From Sternotherus odoratus (taxonomy: Eukaryota > Chordata > Testudines > Kinosternidae): a stretch of 64,000 nt of DNA. Both the position numbers and the translations under genes were made by a program. Below, in pieces: positions 35,441 to 47,002 of this stretch (positions are counted from its first letter, which is position 1; every line of letters begins with the position of its first letter). The notes below the pieces were generated by a model. The model had not been told where the DNA came from. It did no database searches and was given only the letters and a program-made list of their open reading frames with translations. The stretch lies in contig JAVMKO010000022.1 of the NCBI GenBank assembly GCA_032164245.1, forward strand, positions 13,081,845 through 13,145,844. The letters run 5' to 3'.

Positions 35441-36339
35441 CAGCTGCAGCCTCTAGAGGCTACCAGAATATGAATAATAAGTATCAACAGCAAGAATAAG
35501 TATGTATGTCAATTGCAGCCGGCGTACCTCTGGCCTGTTTCTCAGACCCACATTAAGTGAATCACATTTGCAGCAGTGACATGCAGGTGCTGTGGGGAAA
35601 AAAAATCTACTATTTAACACATGGACAGAGCCCAGCTAGAGGAAGGTTTGCGGGTTTTTCCCCCGCCTGTAAAACTCCAGTAGGTACAAAATGAAAAGCA
35701 CAGCCCAAGCATCATGTGTCTGACATTTGGCTTTTTATCCATAGGATGGTGGTCTAACAGCTCCTACATAGGTCAAAGGTTAAGCTCTCCAGTTCCTCTT
35801 TTTGATCTGCCTCTATCACATTATTTCCATGCTGTCAGACACAAATCAAAAAAAATCTCTGAATGATCAGGGTGGAGAGACACTAATCGCTTTCCCAGCT
35901 ACTCCCAGGGTCAGCTCTGGATCACTGAGAACAGAACCGCACCCATTTTGCTCAGCCTTAGAGTTCAAAAGGGTAAGACAGGACTTCAGTTCACAAGGCT
36001 GATGTCCTGAAAAATGTATGTGAAAGTGTGAGAGTTCACGTGCTATTGGCATGTCCACGCTGTGCCAATCAACTTGCTAAATAAATTGGCTCCCTCGTGC
36101 CATTGGCTTCATCAGAGCGCAGTGCCAGTGGCTGTAGAAAGGCTCCACAGTGATGTAACACCCAGAATCAGGGCTTTCAGCACCCTGGCATAGACCTTTT
36201 CCACGTGAGCTAAGGAGTGACTTCATGAGGTGATAGGAGTAATAGGCCAAGGCACTAAAAACAGATGCAGCTCACACTTTACCTGGACACTATGCTTTGC
36301 AGGAGCTGCAACAAGATTGGCCTTGAGGACTAACTACAC

Positions 36340-36643
36340 CAGGGGTAGGCAACCTATGGCACGCGTACCAAAGGCGGCACACAAGCGGATTTCCAGTGGC
36401 ACTCACACTACCCGGGTCCTGGTCACCGGTCTAGGGGACTCTGCATTTTAATTTAATTTTAAATGAAGCTTCTTACACATTTTAAAAACCTTATTTACTT
36501 TACATACAACAACATGTATATTATAGACTTATAGAAAGAGACCTTCTAAAAATGTTAACATGTATCACTGGCACGCAAAACCTTAAATTAGAGTGAATAA
36601 ATGAAGACTCGGAACATCATTTCTGAAAGGCTGCCGGCCCCTT
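36340..36643. mobile_element. hAT-type non-autonomous element (about 300 bp)
   Basis: The left end CAGGGGTAGGCAACCTATGG and the right end GAAAGGCTGCCGGCCCCTT are diverged forms of the hAT terminus CAGGGGTNGGCAACC. The AT-rich interior includes 'TTAAATTAGAGTGAATAAAT', typical of the family. I could not find a clean 8-bp duplication. No coding capacity. Confidence 0.75.
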
Positions 36644-36765
36644 TCCCCTTCTCTGCCCCATAGCTCTAGAGGGGAAGGACAAGCTATGTCCAACCCATAG
36701 ATCTTGGGGAGAGTAACTATGCATGAAAAACAATCAGACAAAAATAGTCTGGGTCCTTGTAACAG

Positions 36766-37290
36766 TTGTCTCCCACTTTGCAATTACTTTGCAGGAATGT
36801 GGATTGTGATCATCCCGGACTGACTAAAATTACCACAATATCACTCACAAACACAAAAAAACCCACTATACTGCCCAAACTTCTCTACCTTTCAGAGTTC
36901 GGTTTAGCAGAGCAAGATCTGTTTAAAAGGAGCAATCTCTTGAACAAAGCATCATATTTGGATTGCTTCCTTCTAAACATTTCTTACACAGGTGCTACCA
37001 CTATTTGCCCAAACCCCTATAGCCTTCAGAGTTGGGACTCTCATAGAAAATACCACCCGAACATTTTTCTTTATGCATCTTTTACCTCTATAACTCTTCC
37101 ATGCCCATGCTCATGCTGGAACTTACAAAACACAAAAGTCTATACCCACTCAAAAGAACTCTGCCTGACAGAACAGGGGGGGAAATGCTTTTGGTCTCAA
37201 TCCTGCTACAACCGAGGGTATATTTACCTAATCAATTTTTCCCCAACAGGAGCGAGGACTCTAATCATCCCCTTTAGGAGGAAGTCTTAG
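36766..37290 (+). other. 174-codon open frame, unrecognised, probably chance or repeat-derived
   Basis: This is one of the longest open frames in the window and lies just right of the hAT element. The translation has about ten cysteines and no clear signal peptide, membrane segment or known domain. At this base composition one or two frames of this length are expected by chance in 64 kb. A short QGGxC stretch near the end loosely recalls retroviral envelope proteins, but nothing around it supports that. Confidence 0.15.
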
Positions 37291-37559
37291 TTAAATTAAT
37301 TTAAGAGCCTTTTGTGGGCTTGGAGAAGGTGTATATATCAGGAGAGTTTGGTGGACCTTGCAACAGAAAGATGTGTCAAAATGATAGAGCCATCTTATCC
37401 AGGGTAAGCCTTCCTTTACTCTATGAACTCTAGCAGCAAATTCACTTCTTCAGCCATGTGACAAAGGTGTCTCTCTCTTACCCCAACCTGTCTGCTTACT
37501 CTATCTTATTTCAGGCCTTTGGCTAAGCCTGTAGCCTCTTTCCTTTATTACCAAGGATG

Positions 37560-37664
37560 AATGATTGGGCTCAGTACAGGAAGAATTGGATGAAATTCTA
37601 TAGCTTGCATTATGCTGGAGGTCAGTTTAGGATAGATCTTCTGGCCTTAACTCTATGAATCTAC
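37560..37664 (+). mobile_element. CR1 LINE 3' end fragment
   Basis: 'GATGAAATTCTATAGCTTGC', 'TGCTGGAGGTCAG' and 'CTGGCCTTAACTCTATGAAT' form a sense-strand CR1 3' terminus. Confidence 0.7.
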
Positions 37665-39431
37665 TCAGCAGTCTTTCTGAAATAACACTGAACTAGCCAA
37701 ACCCTGCAAGAAAGGTCCATCAAAATTCATCCTTTCTTTGGCCACATTTGAAATGTTTATGATGAACTTTGTTGAAATTCCAAAGTGTTTAAGGCGCTCT
37801 ATAGCTGTTTGAGAAACAAAATAATTTTGACCCCTTTTTTAGTTGAAATAAGAAATTTTGATGAAAAATTAGTCAAACTTATACACATTGGTCACTCAGC
37901 GCTGCGAATTAGCATCTAACATTAACCCAAACTCTCATGGCATCTGCTGACTTTCCGCGCAGAACGTGGGAGACAGGCAACCACCAGCACCACTCACCTC
38001 CTTGCTCCGCTAATGACCAACGATATAATAGTGTCTGGTTCCTCCCAGTCCACCAGCTGACGTGTGTACACAGGGCCACTTGGCAAATGGATTTAGATCC
38101 ATTACCAACTAATGAAATGTAACTGGCTGACAACAAGTTCAATTTCTGCCAAAATTCAACATGCGGCCTGCAGATGTCCCAGAGAACAGCAATCCCTTTT
38201 GGAAGGTTAGCGCAGTAGAAAAGGTTACCCTTAAATTTGGTACAGATGCTATTCTTGCCATTTGAAAACCATTTTATCTGTGGATTTTCTTTTCTTTTTT
38301 TCCCAGGGAGCAAGGCATAAATTCAGTTTCAAATCCTGGCCATTAACATGTTCTTCTGGTTCAAATTACATGACTAGGGTTGTTTTTTATATGTTGCAAT
38401 TTGTCTCTTACCTGAAGGCATTTTTTGGGGGGGAGGGAGTGAATCTAGGGTGACTCTAGCATGAACTCAAGGAAAGAACTCAAACTGTAGCATACAATTA
38501 GCTGAACTGTCATCAGATTCTCCTTGCAAGGTTAAAACTACGATCAAATGAAGCTAGATTCTGCTGAAGTTTTGCTAGTGGGGCCAATGGTTAATCCTTG
38601 CCAGGGCATTTCCAGAAGTTGTAAAGTGTTAGGGGGTAGGAAGAGCACACAGGAACAGAACCGCCAAATAAAAGGGCTTGTTCTTGATCCTGCTGAAGTC
38701 AGTGAGAAAGCTGCCACTGGCAGCAATGGCAGGATTAGACACTGAGTGAGCCTTAATGCTGCTGCTCTTGCAAACATTCTGCGTTCTTTTGAGAGCAGCA
38801 GGCAAGTAGCAGTTGCCTGGAGAGTAAAGCTAATGAATTTCATCAACACAGCAATTAGTGAGACTTTGTGAGAAAGATTCCCCGGCAAACACATAACAGC
38901 CTCTACTCCTGCTAACGTGTTATTCTGGGTAATCCAATTGAGCGACATAAAAAAAAGGGATGATTAAAGCATCTGTTATTTATTTCCAAAGCCAGCGGCA
39001 AAGGGGGCGCCTGCGTTGGTTTTAAATGCGGGTTGACTTCAGAGGAGATGCTTTTGTTAAGCAATTCCTCTAAATACTTCTCAATGTCCTAGCTAATAAA
39101 ACAGCAAATGAATGTTGAAAACTTCAGGCCACTCGTTCATTAGCAACCTTAGTCATGGAGGAGAGTGGGGGGGGGGGGGGGTGAGGGGGGGAATGTCTAG
39201 CTAGAAAAGCAAAGTCCAACAACAGGCTATTTCTGAATCTTTTCCCTTAATGTTGCCCATGTTAACAGCTAAGATCTGAAGTAGAGATTGGAACCCATCA
39301 GTGCATTCCTTCTGGTGGGTGCAGGATGGCTTCCCACTCTGTATTCTCTATCCTAGCTGCCCATGACTAACAGTGGATCTTCTACAACTTCCCTGGGAAG
39401 CTGTTCTTGAATCTAAAGGAAAGGAAGGATG
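37665..39431. other. Unique DNA, no gene seen
   Basis: The part at 37740-37880 has AAATTTTGA-type debris of the fold-back family. The part at 38740-39160 looks like conserved non-coding DNA and ends at a G15 run (39167-39181). The frames on the minus strand (134 codons each) are unrecognised. Confidence 0.5.
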
Positions 39432-39505
39432 GCCCAAAATAGTCAGAGCATTAGCCTAGGATTTAGGTGACTTCGGTTCAATTCCCTGCTTCACCACAAT
39501 GGAGA
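39432..39505 (+). mobile_element. MIR-like SINE head fragment
   Basis: 'AGAGCATTAGCCTAGGATTT' and 'GACTTCGGTTCAATTCCCTG' match the tRNA-like head of MIR. It is truncated where the adjacent MITE begins. Confidence 0.6.
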
Positions 39506-39735
39506 CATTTACACTGCAACTGGGAGAGTGCTGCCTAGCTCCTGCTAAAGATAACACCATAGCCAGGGGAGCACAGGGTTAGTCCCCCGAGTACAATACA
39601 AACCATCCCCAACCCCTGGCTATGTAGTCAGGCTGCTAGCTGGAGCTGCTGCCCATGTTACCAGGACTACACTGCTGTTCTGAGCGGAGCTAGTGCCGGT
39701 CTGTCCACCAGAGCTGGGCGTACACTCCCAGCAGA
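39506..39735. mobile_element. Palindromic MITE, diverged
   Basis: Left 'ACACTGCAACTGGGAGAGTG' mirrors right 'GCTGGGCGTACACTCCCAG'. Internal blocks 'CCCCCGAGTACAAT' and 'GCTGCTGCCCATGTTACC' match a common turtle fold-back MITE that I recall. It lies inside or next to the MIR fragment at 39432. Confidence 0.55.
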
Positions 39736-41006
39736 CACTGGGGTGATGGGGGCTCTGTACCTTAGATGACCAAAGCTTACAATTTAGCAGCTGTTTCTGG
39801 TCAGCCTAACCTTTTCTTACCCTAAGTTCTGATTCTTTGCCCCACCCTCTCTCTCATCGGCGTTCATGCCACTCCAAGACCTACTATGTCCCCCCCATCC
39901 CAATTAAGTTGCCCTGTTCAGGCACATGCTCAGAGAGCTCAAAAACAGTTCCGATGGAAGGAACTTGGACTGGGACCAGATCTGCGATGGCCTCGGAGAA
40001 TGATCGAGTTCCCTTTAATTTTCCTAGTCCAGTCACGTTTACTCTTCAGGGTCAATCCGTTGGTGCCGTATGCCAAGGAAAGCCCATCCACGTTGCTAGG
40101 ATAACAGATGCTTTTGTATGAAGTCATCTTCTGTCTGTGCACGGGAGTGGTTTGCCAAACCCTAGCCAGAGGATCCTGATTCTTTGCATGCAACTAGTGC
40201 TTGCTTGCTTTTTTTTCCCATTACTGCACACACATTAATATCTGGCCTGTGGACAAAATCTCTCTTCCTGATGATGTTGTCTCCTTCTATCTTGCCAGGA
40301 CATTTCTCTGCGGCAGACTCCAGAGTCCAATCCTCCTCCCATGAAGATTCCAGCTGAAAGGAATGGGGTGGCCACTTCCAACCTAGCCTGCTGCTAAACT
40401 GCTGGTGGAAGTGCAGGCTACTTCTCTGCAGAATAAAAACAAAAGGACCGCCTTGGGGAAGACACCTGGATTTCAGTCAATGCTTTTTCCATCCCCAGAT
40501 GAACAGTGTCATTGAGGAGCATAACATTATTTTTGTAAAAAGGATGACCACTAAGTAAGTAACAACTGATTTCATGAGGTTGGAATAACCCTTGGCTATA
40601 GAAAAGCTTTGGTTATTGCTGAGCAAAACTCAGCAAATGTTCCATTGTCAACGTCTCATGGGGTGTCTCTGTCTCAGGACCATCCCCGCACATTGCTACA
40701 TTGTCCAAAGCCCCATCGGTGTTTGCTTCTCACGCTTCGCCTTCCTTTGCTTCAAAAAAAAGGCGCAACTTGTTCTAAGATTCCAATTTGCACAGCGGCC
40801 AGTTTCCTGGCTCCGCACAGCCAAATGGAGCTTCCTTGAGGCTGGCAAAAAGAAAAGCAGATTAAAAAACCAAAACCCTAACAAAGCCAACTCAACAACA
40901 GCTTCCCCATGCACCCAGTGGGGGCGTCTCAAGGCTGGGAGGTATGCTTTCACCTCTGTCGGTTCACTTGGCCTCAGCTCCAGCCTGAACCTTCCTGAGA
41001 GGAGAC
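39736..41006. other. Unique DNA, no confirmed gene
   Basis: Contains a 56-bp open interval after a strong acceptor (40499-40554, see findings). The 151- and 115-codon frames at 40592-41047 run into the LINE fragment and are not convincing genes. Confidence 0.45.
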
Positions 41007-41158
41007 GTAAGAACAGCCACACTGGGTCAGACCAAAAGTCCATCTAGCCCCATCTCCTGTCTTCCGACAGTGGCCAATGCCAGGTGCTCCAGAGGGAATG
41101 AACAGAACAGGTCATCATCAAGTGATCCATCCCATCGTCCATTCCCAGCTTCAGAGTC
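41007..41158 (-). mobile_element. CR1-clade LINE 3' end fragment
   Basis: 'AAGAACAGCCACACTGGGTC', 'CTTCCGACAGTGGCCAATGC' and 'AAGTGATCCATCCCATCG' form the 3' terminus of the family also present at 19-470 and 57029-57902, here only about 150 bases long. Confidence 0.85.
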
Positions 41159-42736
41159 AGAGACTGAGTTAAAGCTTGAAGCGACCTCGACTGACTTGAT
41201 TTTCGTTTAAAAATTCTTCAGAGGCAGGTTCCTAGCTCTGGACCCATAGAAGGAAAGTGGTGAGGAGCCTGGTTCAAGTTTTCAGGGCCAAAAATACATC
41301 AGAAGATGGTGGCTCATTGGTACCTTAGTGTCCTTAGAATAAATTTGAATTAGGAAGTTGGCATTGGTTCTTCCCTTAGTTATATCCATGCAACACCCTT
41401 GAAGCTACTCAGTTTGCAGCATCAGCGTAGATATGGCCAGAAATCGCCCAGGGGTGTTAAAGCACTGACTGATAAACCTCAGATGCTTGGCCCGGGACAG
41501 GTAAACACAGTGCAGCACTGGAACATCTGCAGACATGAGGGTTACTCATGTTCCCATTGAAGCCAAATTAGCTCTGATGACTTGAGTGGGAGCAGAATGC
41601 TGGCAATCTGATGGGAATAGGCTCTTACACAGAATTTCCCGGTGCCTGACTAGAGAAAGACAAGCACAGCTTCTCACATGGCATTTGAACCTTGCAGGTT
41701 CCGATTCTGGGAAACTTATTAAAAAACAACAACAAACCACCAGATGGTTCTCCAAACTGGTCCATCCCAAAGGCAAAATAATGTTCTGCTTTGAAGGACT
41801 GAGCCTTAGGGAATAAGCCAGCCCTGGTGGGGATGACTCCAAACTCCTCCTTTTGGGTGGTGGAATGTTAACTAGGAGCATCCCCAGAGCCTGGAGGAAG
41901 GCACAGGGCTTCTAGGAGGTGGTATGGAGCAGGGGGATCCTGAGGGAGCTGGACTCCAGGATGCGAGGGGAAGGTTGAGATAACGGTTTCTTTGCAGTCT
42001 TTGCAATCCCAACAACATTCTGAGCATGGTTTGTATCGTCTTTCAAAATGAAGATCAGATGGGATTGGAAGAAATGCACATTGTATTGGCTCTCCATTTG
42101 TCAAATCCTTTCCCCGAAACAAACAACAGGCAGGGATTAAGTCAGGAAGATTTATTTCTTCAGACGAGCTCTATGCACGCCACTATCTTTCTTCATTACT
42201 TCTGACACTTCTCCTGTCATACTTCTGGAAGGGTCGACTGAACTGGTATCATTTCGGGGGGGGGGGGGGAGAGGGGGGGATCTGTGAGCTGTTTTCAGAT
42301 GTTGTATAAAAAAAATCCCCCAAACCCCCATATATACAGTGGTGAAACCAGAGATTGTGCCATGTCCATTTTGGATGATCTCACAACCCAATGACTTTTT
42401 ATTTTCCCTCTTTGACAATGTGCAGTTTACCGTTGTACTAGCAGTCCCTCAAGAGGCTGAAGGTTCAGCGTGGCTCAAGTACACGGCCAAAAACTTCAGA
42501 TACTTCTCCAAAATGTATCTACATGTGTTCTAACCTCTTGGTATCAGACTCTCAGGAATCATTTAATGCAACTTAATACCAACACCATCTATGTCGACTG
42601 GGTCAAAAATATTATGGCCAAAATTTTAAGTGGCTCCAAACCTCATATTTAAATAATGAGCGGATTGTCGTCACAAGTGTTGAAGCTGCACAAATCCCAT
42701 CAAAGTCAGTCTGAGTTTCACAAGACAGCTCATAAC
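41159..42736. other. Unique DNA, no gene seen
   Basis: Includes a G14 run at 42256-42269. Short frames only; no recognisable exon or repeat. Confidence 0.5.
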
Positions 42737-43050
42737 TAGAGATGGTTCAAAAAAAATGGAAGGTTTTTTCTGCAGAAAGTTTTGAGAAAAATGAAGAAAA
42801 TCATTTTTCCTATTTCCCTGAAAAAAATTAGATTTTTCAGCAGGAATGTGAACATTGAAACATTTTGTCCAAAAGTCATCATCACTCAGCAGAAAACATT
42901 TTCCAGGTGAAATATTTCTGTTGGTTTTTGTTTTTCTGGCAAAAAACCAGATGTATCCTCTGGCCATCAAACACGTCTCATGAAAAATTTCATTTAGTCA
43001 AAACACCCAGTCTTCCATCAAAAATTAGTTCAGATGTTTGAGCAGCCATT
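42737..43050. mobile_element. Fold-back AT-rich MITE, related to the 19.9-kb element
   Basis: Starts TAGAGATGGTTCAAAAAAAA and continues with repeated TTTTCC, GAAAAAT and AACATTTTG motifs in both orientations. The right end is eroded, so no target duplication could be assigned. Confidence 0.5.
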
Positions 43051-43563
43051 TGTGCAGCCTCCAGAGATAACTACATAGCAATGGCCAGGTAAAGTCTCAG
43101 CACCCAATGCAGACAGATTTTCATTTGGTTTAGTTTGGTATTTTAAAAGCACTGCTGCTTATTTTTGCCTCAAGGATCGGGAGGGACTCAGCTTTCATCT
43201 TAGTAAAAATCCCACCCTTTCCATAAAACGTAAACACATGTATTTCCCCAACACAAGACTTTAGAGAGAGCATCCATCATGCCAGAGGTGAGGGAGCTCC
43301 TACAGAATTATAAGCAAGTCTGAAGTGTCTACAGAGGATTCTAAAGTGTCTTCTGTTTATTCTGGGTGTCCTTTGAAAATTTAAACTTTAGTAGAGTCCG
43401 GAAGCCTTTCCACCTCTATAGTCTGTCAATCCAGCATCTTTTGCTACCACTAAACTCACAGTAAAAAACCACGAAGGGATTACACAGACAGACAGAGCTC
43501 CCCCTTCCTGACCCATAGCTAATAAACCCTTCCATCTTCACAAACCATGTATCACCTCACCCT
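43051..43563. other. Unique DNA, no gene seen
   Basis: No frames of note and no recognised repeats. Confidence 0.5.
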
Positions 43564-43684
43564 GGGGTGACCAGATGTCCCGATTTTATAGGGACAGTCC
43601 TGATTTTGGGGTCTTTTTCTTATATGGGCTCCTATTACCCCCAACCCCCGTCCCAATTTTTCACACTTGCTGTCTGGTCACCCC
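43564..43684. mobile_element. 121-bp MITE with perfect 12-bp terminal inverted repeats
   Basis: GGGGTGACCAGA at 43564-43575 and TCTGGTCACCCC at 43673-43684 are exact reverse complements. The interior 'TGTCCCGATTTTATAGGGAC' and 'TTTTTCTTATATGGGCTCCT' belongs to a very common short turtle repeat. Non-coding. The flanks do not show a clear target duplication. Confidence 0.85.
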
Positions 43685-44454
43685 TAGAGGCATGTATCAC
43701 CGCCCCCGCTCCCAGTCCTTTCCCACACCAACACCACTAGTGAGTGCACAACCCACTCATCTAAGGAAGCCCGTCCCATCTTAACAGCATCACCCATCTT
43801 TGCTGTTTTGTTACTTCTGGGTGCGACTTTCCTGCAGCAAAAGATGCTAGTGCTGCTGGGGAACAGAGAGAAGAATGAGGAGCAGAGAAAATAGGGTGCA
43901 TGCCCACTTCCCACAATGCTCGGTTTTGAAATCCCGATTCTCTTAGGCATGTGTATAGTGTCAAGGTGAACATGGGTGGAGGGGCTACCTGGAAAGAAAG
44001 AACCAAACCAGATCACCCCAAAACACTCCATGGGCCGCGTTCCAAATCACAAGATGCTGCTGAAACAAATGCTGCTGGCTGGCATATTTCTTGCTAGAGA
44101 AAACAGCTTCAGGCTATCAGAGTGAGGATAGCACAAGGAGTGGTTTGAAGCGATTTGTTTGGGGGTTTTTCCTTTCTCATGATTTATTTCCTATTTTCTT
44201 CCTTCATTGATAGCGGCCATTGCATCAGAATCATTTTACAGGAAGAGCCTCATGCCTGTGTGAGCACGCATATGGCAAGCCAGCCTCTCTCCTCCCACCC
44301 GCCGTACAGATGTCAGGCTACCAGTAAGAAAAATAGTTAAGGTCCACTGCAGTGTAAACAAACGTTGCGGCTTATGAAGGGCTCTGAGAAGATCATGTAA
44401 AGGACACCACATCGACAGGGATGAAATTGGGTGTGGGAGACCAGACCCAGCTGG
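43685..44454. other. Unique DNA, no gene seen
   Basis: Short frames on both strands without recognisable domains. Confidence 0.5.
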
Positions 44455-44660
44455 GAAGGGAGATAGAAACGGTTTTTGTTCCCAACAAAAATGCTGACAA
44501 AAGTTTTAATGGAAAATTTTCTTTGAAGGTTCTCTTTAAAAAACCCAAACATTTTGGGGGAAACGGATCTTTTCCCATGGAGACTGCTGTTTTGGGGGGG
44601 GGGGGAGGAAGGAGAGAAGCAATTTTCCACTGAAAAAAAGTTTCAGGTGAAAAGAAGTGG
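44455..44660. mobile_element. Fold-back AT-rich MITE fragment
   Basis: 'GGTTTTTGTTCCCAACAAAA' and 'TTTTAATGGAAAATTTTCTT' resemble the 19.9- and 42.7-kb elements. A G12 run (44594-44605) lies within it. The boundaries are unclear. Confidence 0.4.
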
Positions 44661-45468
44661 ATCAGTCCTATGAGCATATTCATCCCAGATGGAGAATAAA
44701 GCCTAGTAACCTAGCGTGGACTTACCACGTATCGGGTCCAACAATTATTTGACTGAGGCTATGGTGGAGTGGGAAGGCTGAAAGGGGGGGGGGTCCTACG
44801 GGGATTATTTTTATCATTGGTAAATATTGTGGGAGGTAAAAGCAGCTCATTCAGGGCTGAAATTCACTCTGCAAAGGCCCCATGCAAGGCCTAGGTACCA
44901 CTTCAGCTCTACGGCCTTTGTGTGGAAATGAATTCCACCCCACAGAGGTGCACAGTTGTCCAACTAGTTAAATCCCTTCAGGACTAAATTGCGGACATTG
45001 CAACGTCATACCAAAAACGCAAGTGAGAGTCACTACTGCATCATTAGCAATGCATGATGTGTCTGGCGAGAAAAACTACGAGAAGGAGAGTTTTACTAAG
45101 CATGCGGAGAGGCCAGAGTTGCATGCTGAGAGGCCTGTATTATTCTGGTAGACTAAGCTCCCAAACTGGGACTGAAGAAAGGCAGCCTGTCAGAAGTGAC
45201 CCACATATCATATTCCAGCTGCCACCATCGAAATTCTAGGGCAGCACTCAAATCTGACCTAGAGAAAGGACAGTTTGGTCCAAACTTGCCCCCACTGCCA
45301 TCCAAGGTGCTAGCTAGTTCATGATGTTTTTTCTCCCCCATCAAACTGTGTCCATAGCCAAGAGAAACTGGTCCCTTCATGCAAGGCTGTGAAAAATGTC
45401 AGACCTCCCAGTCAGAGCAGGTCCAGTTGGATGGACAGAGCCATAAGCCAAGATCCCGATAACCTTAC

Positions 45469-45580
45469 CTCCTTTCCTGAGTGCCTCTCTCGCAAGCTTG
45501 TAGAGAGCCACTCGTTGGGTTTTGCCAGCATTAGTAATGATCCCAAAGGGGAAATTCAAAGCAGACACCAGTTCTTGTGA
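45469..45580 (-). CDS. Candidate coding exon, unknown protein
   Basis: On the minus strand a 112-bp interval lies between TTAATTTACAG| and a consensus donor GGAG|GTAAGG. It is open throughout in one frame (start phase 0, end phase 1). The peptide includes FGIITNAGKTQRVALYKLA followed by REALRKG and reads like natural protein, but I cannot name it. The frame stays open about 25 codons past the donor, so splicing is not forced by a stop. The opposite strand is also open here (63 codons), which weakens the case. No neighbouring exon could be linked to it. Confidence 0.25.
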
Positions 45581-47002
45581 CTGTAAATTAAGGTTTCTGG
45601 GGTTTCCCCATAAGCCTTTAACATCGCTCGGGAAGTTAAGCTAACAAATAGGAAATTAGAAAGGAAATGTGTTTCTTCAGTCACAGAGCAAGGGAGTAAT
45701 TGCTGGCACAGTGCATTGCTGGCGTATCTATAAAACTCCCACAAAGCCTTAGCAGGCTCTCGCAGGGCTTCCCATTTAATGAAACCATGATGTTTCCATT
45801 CCCAATTTCATAGGGAAGCGTATGGCTTACTCCACTGGAGATCCTGCAAAGACCTAGGCACACAGACAACACAGGAAAGGGACAGGGACACCAACATTAC
45901 TTACTGGGTGAGCCCGCTTTGGTCTCACTCCAGGGAACCTACAGCTGGCCAGCCCAACATACAAGTGATGCACAGACACCAGCAGTGCTGCAACGTTGTT
46001 AGACGGAAAAATGAGTAACATGAGAGCTAGCGATTATTCAACATCACTAATATTAATTGCCCCTTTTTTCTTATTGACTTCCTAATTATTGACTCTTATC
46101 AGGCCGATTGGAAAACAAAGGCACAACATCGTTTTACCAGTAGGTAGCGCTGTAAGTCCATCTCTAGTCTTTAGTCCTCACTGCCCTTATGCTGAACGTA
46201 CCATAAACATGATGCTAAATAATTGCACAACATGCTCCCGGTCCCTCTCTCCACTGAAACCCAGCGGATTTTGACATGAAGTTCTGACTTTTACTGACGG
46301 AATTATCTTGTTATTTACCCTCAGTAGGAATTCTAGCTCTTTTCAGGGATGACGGCTACATTCCTAAGTGCAAACCCCCCCCCCCCCCCCCCACACACAC
46401 ACACAGGTGAGCTGTGCATCTCCTTCACTGCGGGCCTTCCGATACGCCTGACCAAACTGATCTCGAGAGCTTCATTATCTTTCAGTACCAGGAAACAGTC
46501 CGGACCTCAGCCTTTGGGCAGGCACTCCCACCCCAACACAGACCTAGAATGGGCTTCCCAAGAGTTTGTTTAGCTGTTTTCTCCCCTCGTTTGATGCATC
46601 TCTGAATTTACCGCCCAGATTCATGACTGGGGCTGTTCACATTCACAGGGAGTCTCCACCAGGACAGAAATAAGGATGCATCAGCAATCAGTTTGCGCTC
46701 AGTAAATGTCAGAGTCACTCCAGATACTGCTATGACCAGTGCTCTCTACACATGAGACTGCAGCAGTAGACAATTTTCCAGCCTACTTTCTAGACCAAAG
46801 CAGTCAGGAACCATGCATAGAAGTTCAGAATGAAAATCCAGAAGGTTTAGAATCCACTCCTCCCAGCTATTGAGGATGTATTAGCATGGTTTAGACTTGC
46901 TGCCCCACCGTCAGTGGGAGTATTTACAGTCCCTTTAATAAGGACAAAGCCAGACACTTATTACCTAGGCAGCAAGGATTTTAGTGTTGAAGGCATTAGG
47001 CA
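45581..47002. other. Unique DNA, no gene seen
   Basis: Contains a C18 run followed by a CA run (46375-46404). No recognisable gene or repeat family. Confidence 0.5.
46375..46404. repeat. Poly-C (18) followed by (CA)n
   Basis: Eighteen C residues followed by about six CA units: the longest G/C homopolymer in the window. Confidence 0.95.

Noticed and set aside
36766..37290. 174-codon frame as a possible retroviral envelope remnant
   Set aside because: Only a few residues near one cysteine motif look similar. There is no LTR, no polymerase and no heptad region nearby, and one or two frames of this length are expected by chance.
44725..44795. Minus-strand interval between a pyrimidine-rich acceptor and GTG|GTAAGT
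   Set aside because: The pyrimidine tract is just the complement of a G10 homopolymer, and two of three frames are closed.
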